The notes below the pieces were generated by a model, which was given only the letters and a program-made list of their open reading frames with translations, did no database searches and was not told the DNA's origin. A stretch of 64,000 bases of DNA from a virus. A program made the position numbers and the translations under genes. The stretch spans positions 1 to 64,000 of IMG/VR virus record IMGVR_UViG_3300036859_000689. The stretch is one strand, 5' to 3'. Each line of letters starts with the position of its first letter. The stretch's first letter is position 1. Below, piece after piece: positions 1-9,686 of this stretch.

Positions 1-3000
1 GCGAAACTTCCCGCCGATCAGCAAAAGCGCATCGCAGAGGTGACCCGAGATCCGACTTGGTGGGATGCCATCAAGGGCGCCGGAAAATCTGTCGCGGAGG
101 CAGCCGCGGCCGGCGGCGGTGCCATCCTGAAAGGCATCGCGCAGTTGCCGCTCGGACCGATGGGAGACATGGAGGGCGGTCAGGTCGACCCGGAGATCGC
201 GCGGAAGATCGCAGAGGCTAACGCGACGCCGCAGCAGCGGATGGAGAACATCAAAAGCAATCCGGTCTACCAGCTCGGCAATTTCATTCAGGAAGCCGCG
301 CGTGAGTCCTACGCGAAAAATCCGCACGAGGACGAGGGCGCCATTTCGCAAGCACTCAATGCAGCCGCCGGCGCCGCCGGTGGATTCGCGCCGTTGATTG
401 CCAGCGGTCCCGCGGCTCCGCTGACGATCGGTCTCCAGACCGCCGGCGATGACATGCAGCGTCTTTACGACGAGCAGATCCAGAAGGGCGTCGACCCTCA
501 GACGGCCGCTGATTTCGCGCAGAAGCGCGCGCTCGCGTCCGGTGCCGTACAGGCGGCTCTTTTCGAGATTCTGCCCAAGCCGCTCCAAAAAGCCGGCAAT
601 CGGTTGATCGTCGACAAGGTCGTCGGCAATGCGCTTTCGAAATTCTTGGCGAACCGTTTGGCGCAAGGCGCCGAGGGCGCGGTGCTGGGTGCCGCGACGC
701 ACGCCGCCGGCAACGTTGTCGCCGATCGTCCGTTGACCGAAGGCGTCGGGGAAGCCGCCGAAGGCCTCGGCGCCATTCAAGCCGTGATGCCGCGTCACGG
801 AGCGACGCCGCGCAAGCCTGGCGAGCCTCCCGCCGGCCCGCCGCGGGCCGCTGAACCGCCAGCTCCGCCTAATCCGGCTGACAGTGCGATCGATCGCATC
901 AACAAGGGAATTGTCGATCAAGCTAAGGGTAGGCCGAGTTCTGCCGCGGAAGCGGCCGAAGTCTTCGAGCCTGCGTTGAAGGAACGAGAAAACGCTCCTC
1001 CACCCGCAAAGTCGGCCGCGGAATCCGCTGGCGTTTTCGAAGATGTTGCGACGACCGAAGAGGCCAACGCGAAGGTTGGGTCTCAGCAGGAGCAACGGCT
1101 GCAACAGATGGTCGACGAAGTCGCCACCGCGACCGGACGGCCGCGCGAGGAAATTATTGCGACCCGTCAGGGGAAAACCCCTGCCGACTGGATGGCCGAT
1201 CTGGAATACCAGAAGGATCCGATTCGCGTTGATCCCGACCGACGCATCTCGGAACTGAATTCCGACCTCAAGAGCCTAGACGCTGAGTGGAAACAGCACG
1301 TTGAGCGGACCGGCGCCGAAGCCGATCGCGCTCGCGCAACTGAGGAGTGGATGACGGGCATCAAGACTCGAGCGAACGAGCGGACCGCGATGGAGCAGGC
1401 TGACCGTCAGGGAACGGCAGATCGACAGGCGCAGCGCGCCGGCGACGTCGAAGCCGCGCTTTCGGAAGCGGAACGTGTTCGCCGGTCCCCGAAATCCGTC
1501 GAGGGACTCCGCAAGGATCTCACCGCGCAGAGCCAGCCGACCACCAAGGAGGCGCAGTTGCTCGCCCGTCGTGCCGCGATCAAGGACGAGCTCGTGAAGG
1601 CGGAGCGCACCCGTCAGTCCAACCGCGGAGGTGCTGACCTGAAAAACGATTTAGCCGAACGCGCCGGAAAGCCTCCCTCCGAAGAACCGCCGCCGGCGGG
1701 CGCACCGGCGCCGGTGAAGCCCGTCGACATCGGTCCGCGGGATGCATCGGTCTCCACTGGCACCGGCGTCGAGACGGCGAAGGAAACGAAGATGATGGAA
1801 GATTGGCGTCGTCAGAACGTCGCCGATGCAGCCGCCAAGGATCCAATCGGCGGAGTGGCGAAGATGTCCGGCAAAGAATTTCACAACTGGGTGCACGGTC
1901 TCGAGGACAGCGGACTCACCGAAAAAGCGCACGAGCTTGGAATTGACTCGATTGGCAAACCGGACCGCATCGCGGAAATCAAACGCGCGCGCGACGCCGT
2001 CGACGAAGAGTTCAAAAAGAAGTGGGCCGAGTATAATTCGGCGCCAGAGGGGAAAAAGATGGCTCTCATGGATGAGCTCACGCCTCTCACCTCGAAACGG
2101 CAGTATTTCAACGAAGCCGCATCCGCGGCCGAAAACATTGAGGGAGCGGCCGGCGACGCGAAGGTCAAAGCCGCTCACCAGGAGTTCGCGAACACGAAAC
2201 CCAAGACTGGCGACGAGATCGTGCGCGACATCATGGCGAAGAATCCAAACGCCGACGCACGTGCTGCTCGTCAGCTTGTAGGGAATAAAAAATTCGAGGT
2301 TCTGAACGTTCCGATTTCGGCCGTCGGCGATCTTTTTGGAGAGTCGACCGTGCAGCCGGATGTTGTCGCAAAGTACGCGAAGGAGAAAAGTAACGATCCG
2401 ATCGTTCTCAGCCGTGTCGAAGGCGAAGCCGGCGGAAAACTTCGCGTGGTCGATGGCAAGCACCGGTTTACGGCCGCGAAACAACGGGGCGACAAAACGA
2501 TTCGCGCCTGGGTGCCAATCGAAGGCGAAGCCGGCGCAAAACCGGAAAAGAAAACGTCGCCGACGGCTCCAACACCGCCGACGACGCCCTCGGTCAAAGC
2601 CGAGTCAGCGGGCGCCGCGACCGTAGTCGGTAGCCCGGCGACTGGAGTTGTGGACAGCGGCGCGCCGGCCAGCAAGCCCAAAGGCCCGTCTCGTTCCGAC
2701 ATCGCAAAACAGACAAAACTTGTGCGCGAAATGACCGCGCGCATCGACCAACTGGCGCAGAAGTATCCGGATCGGGTTGGAGAGCTGCAAAAGCAGGCGA
2801 CCGCGGAGCGCAATAAGTTGACGCAGATGCAGGCCGACAAACAGACCGGCACGGCTCCGAGCGTCGGAACGTCGCCTAATGGCGAACCTGACCTGATTTC
2901 CGACATTGCCGATTTGGTTGGAACAATCCGGACCGAAAACGTCGACCGCCTCGCCGGAGAATCCGATGGAATCTCCGAGGCCTTTTCGCGCGGAGCAGCG

Positions 3001-6000
3001 CGGTTGCTTCGAGGGAAGAACGGGATGGCTCCCGATCAGGCGATGGAAATTCTCAACGAAGCGGGATATAAATTTAAGTCTATCGGAGAGATGGTCTCCG
3101 CCGTGGAGAGCGCGGTTGAGAATCGCCGCAAGATCGGGGCTTCGATGAAGCTGCAGGCCTACGAGGAAAAGGTCACCGAAAAGGTCATCGGCGGCAAAAA
3201 TCCAAAGGCGAATGGTTCGATGCCGATCGAGGAAATTGGCGTTGGCGGGAAATTCAAAGTCGACGGCGAAAAGTTCTCCATCGTCGACGTCGAAGAAACC
3301 CCGGAAGGAACATGGGAGTACGTCGTTAAGGACGGCGTGAAATTCCGCGTCCCGGAAGGAACTCGTGTTTTCCCTGATGCGCGTTCGGTCCGCGGCAAAG
3401 TGAATAAATCCGACCTCGTGGAGTTCATCCCGGAAGACACCCCTGCGTCGGAGATGCCTTCGAAGCCCGCGACCGGCGAACTCATCCCCGAAAACGAGCA
3501 GGGTTTTAATCTGGCGTCCGACGAACAGAGGGAATCCGCGGCGCCGGCGCCGGAAGGCGAGAAGACGACCGAGATGTTCGGCAACGAGGTGCGATCGACT
3601 CCGCCGACGGAGATGGACAAACGGAACGCCGCAGCGCGCGAAATGACGGCTCCGGTTTCCGCGCACGTCGAAAGTCACAGTCCTGAAACTCTCGAGGGAG
3701 AAAAGCTGAACCGGAACTGGACGGCATTCGCGGCCGACGCCGGCAGCCTCAACGTGCCACGCGCCGAGATGCCGCAGATCAAATCTGAGCACCGCGGCGC
3801 CCTGGTGAATTTCCTCAAGGCTCGAGGAATCACCGCCGGAATGGAAACCGTCGACCCGTCGACGCTGAAACCAACCCAAGCCGAATACTCGCCCCAGAAG
3901 GTCGAGAAGGCGCGCAACTTCGAAGGATCCGAGCGGCCTATCCTGATTTCCGCGGACGGGCACGTCGTCGACGGACATCATCAGTGGATGGCCGCGTTGG
4001 AGAAAGGCGACCCGATCGGCGTCATTAAACTCAACGCGCCGATTGATACCGTGCTGGCGGACATGAAGCAGTTTCCGTCCGTCGAGAAATCCGATGGAGC
4101 CCGAACGGCGGCGAAGCTCGCGTCGCCGGTCGACACGATCATCGGAAAACTCGAATCGTTGAAGATCGGAAAGCCCGGCATGTTGCAGGCCGGCAATCCG
4201 CTGACGGTTGCATGGGACGGAGCGATCGACTTCGCGATTCTCGGCATCCGGACGGGCCGCGCGGTCGCCGACATGGTCAAGATGGCCGTCGAACGGTTCA
4301 AATCCGCGTACCCAAAGCATACCCCCGAGGACGTGACGAAACTCGAGGAGGCAATCCATTCCGCCGCCGCCGAACCCGCCGGGCAGGAAAAATCCCGCAC
4401 AAAGCCGAGCGCGGTTCCGACGAGTCTCAGGGAAGCCGGCGCACCCGTGGAAGACATCCAAGACGATGTCCGGGCGCAAGATCCTCGAAAATCCGAAGCG
4501 GCCGACATCGTTGCCCGCGACGGCCGGGTCAACGCCGAGACCATGATCGGCGACACAAAACTTCCTGGCGACACACGCGTCGCGATCGGCGGCAATCTCA
4601 TCAACGAGCGAATGCTCGCGTTGCAGGAAGCCAAACCGGACCAAGTGCCAAAAATCACCGCGGACATTCAGCGCATCACAGCCGCGCTCCAAAAGGTTGG
4701 CACATCGTCGGGTCAAACGAGTTCGATGTTCGGCGGCATCTACAAAGACGTCCGCGTAGCGTCCGCGATGGAGTACGTTGATTCCGTCCGTAAAAAGCAG
4801 GACGAACAGTTAGGGCCCGAGGGTCGCAAGGCAGCCGAAGAAGCCGCCGCGGCCATCAATGCCGCCAAAACCGACGCCGAGAAAATCGCCGCGATCGAGA
4901 AACTGAAAAAGAAGTTCTCGACCAAGCCGGCGACCCGGATGCTCAACGAATTGCAGCGCATAGAAAAAGTGAAGGAGTTGAACCGCCTCGGCGTCCTCAC
5001 TGCCGACGACCTGATAAACGTCGCCGGCAATGCGATCGGCATTCCTGGCATCGACCAAAAGAAGCTCCAGAACCTTGCGCAATTGGCGCACCGGATCGAC
5101 AACGCGAAGAACCACGCCGAACGGTCGCGCGCCGAACTGGAGCTGGCCGACATGCTCAACATCTACAAGGGCGTGAACCCAATGGATCTCGAGGCGTCGA
5201 TCCTGACCCTCAACATCCTTTCCGGGTACACGACCCAGATGGCGAATCTTGGCGGCAATTTCATGCAGTCGGTGAACATGCTCGGAACGACTGCGATTGT
5301 GAACCCAAGGAAGGTTCCGGACATTGTCCGCGGAATCCTCGCCGGATTGCCCGAAGGACTCACTCAGGCGCGCGCTATCCTACAAACCGGCCGCGGAACG
5401 CGTGATTTCGCCGACAAAACGATGATTGCCGGCAGCCCGTTGGAGACAATCGACTACGCGCGCGACTTTGGCACCAACGAAAAGGCTGGCGCCGTACTGA
5501 CCACGCGGGCGCGCGCTATCTCGAAAATAAGCCGGTTTATGAAGGCCGCGGACGCGACGTTCTACTATCCGGCCCGCGAGGCCTATGCGCGCCTCGCCAC
5601 CGCAAAATTGCTGGAGGGTAAGTACGAGGGCGCCGAACTGCGGAGGAAGATCGACGAGACCCTGCACGTGACGCCGGCCGCGTTCGAGTCCGCGCGCGCC
5701 CAGGCGACGCAGGAAGGTTACGAGGGCATCGACCTCGCCCGCCGCACCTCCGACATCATCGAGGAGCGCCGCGCGGGCAGTAAGGTCGGTGCCCAAGCGG
5801 TCGAACAGTCGGAGAAATTCGCGTCCGAGGCGACATACACCAACGAGCCTGTAGGGTTCGCGGGCTTCGTCTATCGGTCGCTCGCCAACATGGTCCAACA
5901 TGGCCGGATGGCCGGGATCCCGGTGCTGAAACCGTGGATGATGTTCCTTCGCACGCCCGCGAATGTGTTCAACGCCACGATGAATTTCACGCCGTTGGGA

Positions 6001-6960
6001 GCCATTCGCGCGAAGAAGGGCATGCAGGGCGAAACGAACGGCTCGCGCGTGCACTTCACCGCGGACGAGCGGCATCGCATGTACGTGCAGAGCCTCATTG
6101 GCACCGCGATGATGGCCGGGGCGATTTACCGGATCCTTCACGACAAGGATCTCGACGTTTCGGCCGCCGGGCCCGACGATCCAAACAAGAAGCGGCAATT
6201 GCAGGCCTCCGGATGGCTGCCCTATGGCGTGAAGCTCGGCAACAAGTGGTATTCGTACCGGGACAGCCCGCTCCTCGTGCCGCTCGCGATCATCGGACAC
6301 GTCGCCGATTCGGTGAAGTTCCAGAAATCGAAATCCGACATGATCCTTGAAAACAAGGTGACGGATTCGATCGCGCACGCGCCGCAGATTATTTTCCAGA
6401 CGTCGATGTTGAGCGGACTCGCCGACCTCTTCGGAAGTCTCAGCGGCCGGGGCAACGCCGCCGCCAACGCGGGCCGGACGCTAGGCGGCATCCCGGCGAA
6501 TCTCCTCATTCCGTACAACCGGCTCCTGCAGCAAATCGATCAGACGTTCGATAATCAGACCTACGACAACGACCCTGTAACCGGATCGGTTCCATTTCTG
6601 CGCCGCACCGGGACGCCGCAAACCGACGTTCAGGGACGGCCAAATATCTACAACCCGATGGCCCGGTTCGGCTCCGAGGAAAAAAACGACCCGGTCGACA
6701 TGATTCTCCGCTCGAAAAACATCTTCATCCCCGAGGTAGGAAAAGACCAAAAACTCGGCAATGGCGTGATGACCGACGAGCAGCGCGATCGCATGCGGCA
6801 GTTTTCCGGCCAGCGGATTCGCGTGCGTCTTCGCGCCAGCATCCCGATACTGCGCACGATGAATCAGGAAAACGCGCAGAAACTTGTGAACAAAATTTCG
6901 GAAGAAGAGCGCAATGCTGCGCGCCGCATGATTTCCATTCGGCCCGCCAGCCCCAAATAA
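1..6960 (+). CDS. Giant polyvalent phage protein with two ParB-like domains (5' partial)
   Basis: The frame is open from base 1, so the true start lies upstream; a GTG at base 40 is only the first possible start inside the window. At least 2319 residues. The N-terminal third is Ala/Gly-rich and amphipathic, followed by Pro-rich and charged linkers. Two ParB/sulfiredoxin-like segments are visible: bases 2290-2540 (with VVDGKHRFTAAKQRGD) and 3750-4080 (with ADGHVVDGHHQWMAALEKGD). From about 5190 to the end it is hydrophobic and helical, with a GWLPYGVKLGNKWYSYRD stretch resembling the C-terminal LPD38-type domain of phage polyvalent proteins. Such proteins are thought to be packaged and injected with DNA to protect it or take over the host. 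It sits 9 bp upstream of the portal gene, as a virion protein would. Assignment of LPD38 is from memory of the family pattern. Confidence 0.75.
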   Translation, partial: AKLPADQQKRIAEVTRDPTWWDAIKGAGKSVAEAAAAGGGAILKGIAQLPLGPMGDMEGGQVDPEIARKIAEANATPQQRMENIKSNPVYQLGNFIQEAARESYAKNPHEDEGAISQALNAAAGAAGGFAPLIASGPAAPLTIGLQTAGDDMQRLYDEQIQKGVDPQTAADFAQKRALASGAVQAALFEILPKPLQKAGNRLIVDKVVGNALSKFLANRLAQGAEGAVLGAATHAAGNVVADRPLTEGVGEAAEGLGAIQAVMPRHGATPRKPGEPPAGPPRAAEPPAPPNPADSAIDRINKGIVDQAKGRPSSAAEAAEVFEPALKERENAPPPAKSAAESAGVFEDVATTEEANAKVGSQQEQRLQQMVDEVATATGRPREEIIATRQGKTPADWMADLEYQKDPIRVDPDRRISELNSDLKSLDAEWKQHVERTGAEADRARATEEWMTGIKTRANERTAMEQADRQGTADRQAQRAGDVEAALSEAERVRRSPKSVEGLRKDLTAQSQPTTKEAQLLARRAAIKDELVKAERTRQSNRGGADLKNDLAERAGKPPSEEPPPAGAPAPVKPVDIGPRDASVSTGTGVETAKETKMMEDWRRQNVADAAAKDPIGGVAKMSGKEFHNWVHGLEDSGLTEKAHELGIDSIGKPDRIAEIKRARDAVDEEFKKKWAEYNSAPEGKKMALMDELTPLTSKRQYFNEAASAAENIEGAAGDAKVKAAHQEFANTKPKTGDEIVRDIMAKNPNADARAARQLVGNKKFEVLNVPISAVGDLFGESTVQPDVVAKYAKEKSNDPIVLSRVEGEAGGKLRVVDGKHRFTAAKQRGDKTIRAWVPIEGEAGAKPEKKTSPTAPTPPTTPSVKAESAGAATVVGSPATGVVDSGAPASKPKGPSRSDIAKQTKLVREMTARIDQLAQKYPDRVGELQKQATAERNKLTQMQADKQTGTAPSVGTSPNGEPDLISDIADLVGTIRTENVDRLAGESDGISEAFSRGAARLLRGKNGMAPDQAMEILNEAGYKFKSIGEMVSAVESAVENRRKIGASMKLQAYEEKVTEKVIGGKNPKANGSMPIEEIGVGGKFKVDGEKFSIVDVEETPEGTWEYVVKDGVKFRVPEGTRVFPDARSVRGKVNKSDLVEFIPEDTPASEMPSKPATGELIPENEQGFNLASDEQRESAAPAPEGEKTTEMFGNEVRSTPPTEMDKRNAAAREMTAPVSAHVESHSPETLEGEKLNRNWTAFAADAGSLNVPRAEMPQIKSEHRGALVNFLKARGITAGMETVDPSTLKPTQAEYSPQKVEKARNFEGSERPILISADGHVVDGHHQWMAALEKGDPIGVIKLNAPIDTVLADMKQFPSVEKSDGARTAAKLASPVDTIIGKLESLKIGKPGMLQAGNPLTVAWDGAIDFAILGIRTGRAVADMVKMAVERFKSAYPKHTPEDVTKLEEAIHSAAAEPAGQEKSRTKPSAVPTSLREAGAPVEDIQDDVRAQDPRKSEAADIVARDGRVNAETMIGDTKLPGDTRVAIGGNLINERMLALQEAKPDQVPKITADIQRITAALQKVGTSSGQTSSMFGGIYKDVRVASAMEYVDSVRKKQDEQLGPEGRKAAEEAAAAINAAKTDAEKIAAIEKLKKKFSTKPATRMLNELQRIEKVKELNRLGVLTADDLINVAGNAIGIPGIDQKKLQNLAQLAHRIDNAKNHAERSRAELELADMLNIYKGVNPMDLEASILTLNILSGYTTQMANLGGNFMQSVNMLGTTAIVNPRKVPDIVRGILAGLPEGLTQARAILQTGRGTRDFADKTMIAGSPLETIDYARDFGTNEKAGAVLTTRARAISKISRFMKAADATFYYPAREAYARLATAKLLEGKYEGAELRRKIDETLHVTPAAFESARAQATQEGYEGIDLARRTSDIIEERRAGSKVGAQAVEQSEKFASEATYTNEPVGFAGFVYRSLANMVQHGRMAGIPVLKPWMMFLRTPANVFNATMNFTPLGAIRAKKGMQGETNGSRVHFTADERHRMYVQSLIGTAMMAGAIYRILHDKDLDVSAAGPDDPNKKRQLQASGWLPYGVKLGNKWYSYRDSPLLVPLAIIGHVADSVKFQKSKSDMILENKVTDSIAHAPQIIFQTSMLSGLADLFGSLSGRGNAAANAGRTLGGIPANLLIPYNRLLQQIDQTFDNQTYDNDPVTGSVPFLRRTGTPQTDVQGRPNIYNPMARFGSEEKNDPVDMILRSKNIFIPEVGKDQKLGNGVMTDEQRDRMRQFSGQRIRVRLRASIPILRTMNQENAQKLVNKISEEERNAARRMISIRPASPK

Positions 6961-6969
6961 ACCACTCCT

Positions 6970-9174
6970 ATGTCCGCCTCCCAACAGGTCGATAGTTTCA
7001 TTCAGCAGACGGAAGCAGCGACAGCCGATTTGCCGAAGCCTTCGCCGTCTGCTCCCAGAGTTCCGTTTCAGACGAACCTCGTTCTCACAGGCGACCAGGA
7101 GAAAAAGATGTTGGATTGGGCGTTCGCCCAACTCGAGAAGCTGGACAGCGACTCCGGCCGCAAGGCGACAATCCAGCCGACCTGGTGGGCAAACATTGGC
7201 GCCGCGCCGCCCCCCGGCTCATTCGCGGGTCAAGGCCTCTGGACGCCCGATACTCTGATGGGCAAGCGGTGCCGGTTCGAAGCGCAGTTCATGAATGACG
7301 TCTCGTGGCGTCCGTCAGTGATGGGCGGCATTTTCATGACGTCGAATCTGAGCGTGCCGTTGAGCCGCCGGATTTGCCGGCAGATGATTGCTCGAGCGCA
7401 AAACCAGTTTTTCGGTTCGGAACCGTGGTTTGCTGTCGACCCGGCGCCGGAGCCGTCCTCGGAGATCGACGACGCTCTCGCGGAGAAGATCAATAATTTC
7501 TGTCGGTTTAAAGTGAAACGGAGCGGATCCGTCACAGACAAGAAAGAGGCCATCAAGCAAGCGTTGGTCCTCGGTGAATGCGTAGTGAAAACCAGCTACG
7601 TCGTCCGAGATCAGTTGTTCAATACCGAGGCGATGGTTCTGCAAAACATCGACGGAGAAAACCTCGTCGGGGAAGATCAGAACGTCATCACGCAGGACGA
7701 CGCGACCCAAGAGGATCCGATGACCGGCGAGCAGGTTCTCAAACGCGACGGCGTCACGACGCTACCGACCGCGCCGATCTACGTGAAGCAGAACCTCAAC
7801 CGCCGGCAGGTTCTTTTCGAAGGCGCGAAGTCCGAGCCGATCTACTACAAAGATTTCCTTTGCAGCATGACGGCGCGCGACGTCCAGACCGCCGAATGCT
7901 GCGTGCACATGTACGACAAACCGGTCGCGTGGTTCGTCGACCTGATCGTCAAACGCGGGATGGTGAACGACACCACGGAGGATCGTCTCGCGGCCGTGCA
8001 GAAAATGAGCGCGCTCGTTCAGCAGCTCAATAGTAACACCCCGAACCCGAAATCGGCTGCAACGCAGGACGCGCGGCCGAACGAGGCTTTCAGCGTCGGC
8101 ACCGCGGGAATCAGTGGACCCGTCGCCGAGTTCGCGGAATTCTACATCTGGTTTGACGCAAACGAGGACGGCATCGCTGAGAACATCATGCTGATTGCCG
8201 ATCGCACGACCAAGATGCCCATCTTCTACGATCACGTCGCCAACGTGACGACCGATGGCCTCCGTCCGCTGGAGGTTGTTCGCATCAACCCGATCGCGAA
8301 CCGTTGGTACGGGCAGGGCATCATGGAGCTTTTCGAGTCCTACCAAGTGGTCGTCGACCTGATGGTCAACCGGTGGAATTTCTCGCAGAGCCGGTCCGGC
8401 CGAATCGATTTCTGGGATCCGACGTCGACGCTCGAGGGCGATCGCGACCCGAATCTCAAACTCAACTGGGGCGGCACGTACACGATGAAGCCTGGCCGGA
8501 AGATCGAAGAGGTCCTCCAGTCGGTCTACCTCAACGACACGAAGTTTGAGGCTCTGCAAACGATGACGCAGTTCTTTACCCAGCTCGCGATGAACGAGTC
8601 GGGAGTTTCGAACGCGAATGACAATTACGTCGCCGGCATGGAGCAGGCGAAGCTCGCCACCGGCATCAAGGAAATCGAAAAATCCGGCGACGAACTTTTC
8701 CGTCCGATCATCGGCGACCTGGTTGGGCCGCTGGAGGCGGTTATCACTCGAGAGGTCGACGTCATTCTCTCGAATGTGAACGCCACCGAGGCCTTCACAT
8801 TCCTGCGCGGAAACACGATGGGGATCGACAAGATCACCCCCGAGGACGTCCGCGGTCTCAAGTTCCTGATCCGGATCGAACTGACGCAGACGAAGAATCA
8901 GCAGACCCTTGAAGCCGCTAAGGCCTGCGCGGACATCGTGGAGCGGTTCTATTCGCTGCCTCCTAACATTCAGATGTACGTCGCGGCGCTCTACAAAAAG
9001 CAGCTTCGTGCGCTGGATCCTCACCTCAACGCCGAGGAAGTTATCGTCGCCGGCGTCGCGATGGTTCCGCCAGGTGGAGCCGCCAGCGGGGACGGTGCAA
9101 TTCCGTTCGACGGCGGCGGTGGCGCAGAAAGCTACCAGGGCGAAGCGCCGCAACCCGCGCAACTTGGGGCATAA
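6970..9174 (+). CDS. Portal (head-tail connector) protein
   Basis: 734 residues, the usual size for podovirus/P22-like portals. The central region reads like a portal: PIANRWYGQGIMELFESYQ followed by a NRWNFS segment, then a long helical stretch with NESGVSNANDNYVAGMEQAK and LFRPIIGDLVGPLEAVITRE. The C-terminus is a Gly/Ala/Pro-rich tail. The portal forms the dodecameric ring at the packaging vertex, binding terminase and the connector proteins. Start chosen at the ATG 9 bp after the preceding stop. Family call is from overall pattern rather than one catalytic motif. Confidence 0.82.
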   Translation: MSASQQVDSFIQQTEAATADLPKPSPSAPRVPFQTNLVLTGDQEKKMLDWAFAQLEKLDSDSGRKATIQPTWWANIGAAPPPGSFAGQGLWTPDTLMGKRCRFEAQFMNDVSWRPSVMGGIFMTSNLSVPLSRRICRQMIARAQNQFFGSEPWFAVDPAPEPSSEIDDALAEKINNFCRFKVKRSGSVTDKKEAIKQALVLGECVVKTSYVVRDQLFNTEAMVLQNIDGENLVGEDQNVITQDDATQEDPMTGEQVLKRDGVTTLPTAPIYVKQNLNRRQVLFEGAKSEPIYYKDFLCSMTARDVQTAECCVHMYDKPVAWFVDLIVKRGMVNDTTEDRLAAVQKMSALVQQLNSNTPNPKSAATQDARPNEAFSVGTAGISGPVAEFAEFYIWFDANEDGIAENIMLIADRTTKMPIFYDHVANVTTDGLRPLEVVRINPIANRWYGQGIMELFESYQVVVDLMVNRWNFSQSRSGRIDFWDPTSTLEGDRDPNLKLNWGGTYTMKPGRKIEEVLQSVYLNDTKFEALQTMTQFFTQLAMNESGVSNANDNYVAGMEQAKLATGIKEIEKSGDELFRPIIGDLVGPLEAVITREVDVILSNVNATEAFTFLRGNTMGIDKITPEDVRGLKFLIRIELTQTKNQQTLEAAKACADIVERFYSLPPNIQMYVAALYKKQLRALDPHLNAEEVIVAGVAMVPPGGAASGDGAIPFDGGGGAESYQGEAPQPAQLGA

Positions 9175-9231
9175 AAAACCCCGGACTTCCCTCGCGGGTC
9201 CACCCAGGGCAGCGGCATCAGAGCCGGCGAT

Positions 9232-9251
9232 TAGAATCTAATTAGATTCTA
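9232..9251. repeat. Perfect 20-bp AT-rich palindrome between convergent genes
   Basis: TAGAATCTAA is followed directly by its reverse complement TTAGATTCTA. It lies 57 bp after the portal stop and overlaps the stop codon of the leftward gene ending at 9249. With no loop and an A/T-rich stem it is a poor rho-independent terminator. A protein-binding operator, or a bidirectional termination aid, fits better. It stands out against the GC-rich surroundings. Confidence 0.6.
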
Positions 9252-9482
9252 CTTGGCGTCTTCAACGGGCGTCAGATCGACGTAGAACACCTGACCTGGC
9301 TTCACGACGCCCTTGAGCGCCGGATTGTCGATGTTCAGCTCCAGCTTTCCGCCCGGCGTGGCCTTGGCGTAGCTGTTGTCTTCCGCGCTGTTCGTGCCGC
9401 CCATGACAGGCGACAGACTTACTTTGTCGGAGTAGTCGGTTGAGACGACCTCGTTGACGCGCATTTTGGCTCTGATCTTCAT
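9249..9482 (-). CDS. Small conserved phage protein (77 aa)
   Basis: 77 residues starting at MKIRAKMRVNEVVSTDYSDK. The pattern (short beta-rich protein, K/R-rich start, SLSPV, then SAEDNSYAKATPGGKLELNI and a terminal VFYVDLTPVED) matches a family of small phage proteins seen next to structural genes; no function is established that I know of. A longer in-frame extension upstream is rejected because it is only translation through the tRNA gene. It is convergent with the portal gene. Confidence 0.7.
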   Translation of the reverse strand: MKIRAKMRVNEVVSTDYSDKVSLSPVMGGTNSAEDNSYAKATPGGKLELNIDNPALKGVVKPGQVFYVDLTPVEDAK

Positions 9483-9572
9483 TGGCTTTTCGTTTGGTTG
9501 CCGGCTCTTGGCCGGATAAGAATGCCATAACATCGGCATTGTTACGCGCGAGATAATCTGCGTTTTGGGATC

Positions 9573-9644
9573 CGCAGGATAGTTCAGTGGTAGAACATTC
9601 GACTCATAATCGAAAGGCCGTGGGTTCGAATCCCTCTCCTGCTT
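9573..9644 (+). tRNA. tRNA-Met-like (anticodon CAT)
   Basis: Cloverleaf folded by eye. Acceptor CGCAGGA/TCCTGCT with the first pair C-T mismatched; D stem GTTC/GAAC with loop AGTGGTA; anticodon stem TTCGA/TCGAA around loop CTCATAA (anticodon at 9605-9607); T arm GTGGG-TTCGAAT-CCCTC with one T-T mismatch. The three G-C pairs of an initiator tRNA are absent from the anticodon stem, so it is elongator-like, or an Ile-CAU type needing lysidine. CCA is not encoded (CCT follows a T discriminator). A GATAAT 16 nt upstream (9552-9557) could be a -10 box. Confidence 0.85.
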
Positions 9645-9686
9645 CCTTTGCTTGACTGTTTTTGTGGACAACTCAGAACCGACCCA

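Noticed and set aside
2605-4716. Long leftward open frame (703 aa)
   Set aside because: Arg/Gly/Leu-rich shadow of the rightward giant gene in GC-rich DNA; no domain and no gap in the real gene.
7762-9162. Leftward open frame opposite the portal gene
   Set aside because: Shadow frame; portal frame is clearly the coding one.
9573-9644. tRNA as a phage attachment site
   Set aside because: No integrase gene or duplicated tRNA end is visible in the window.
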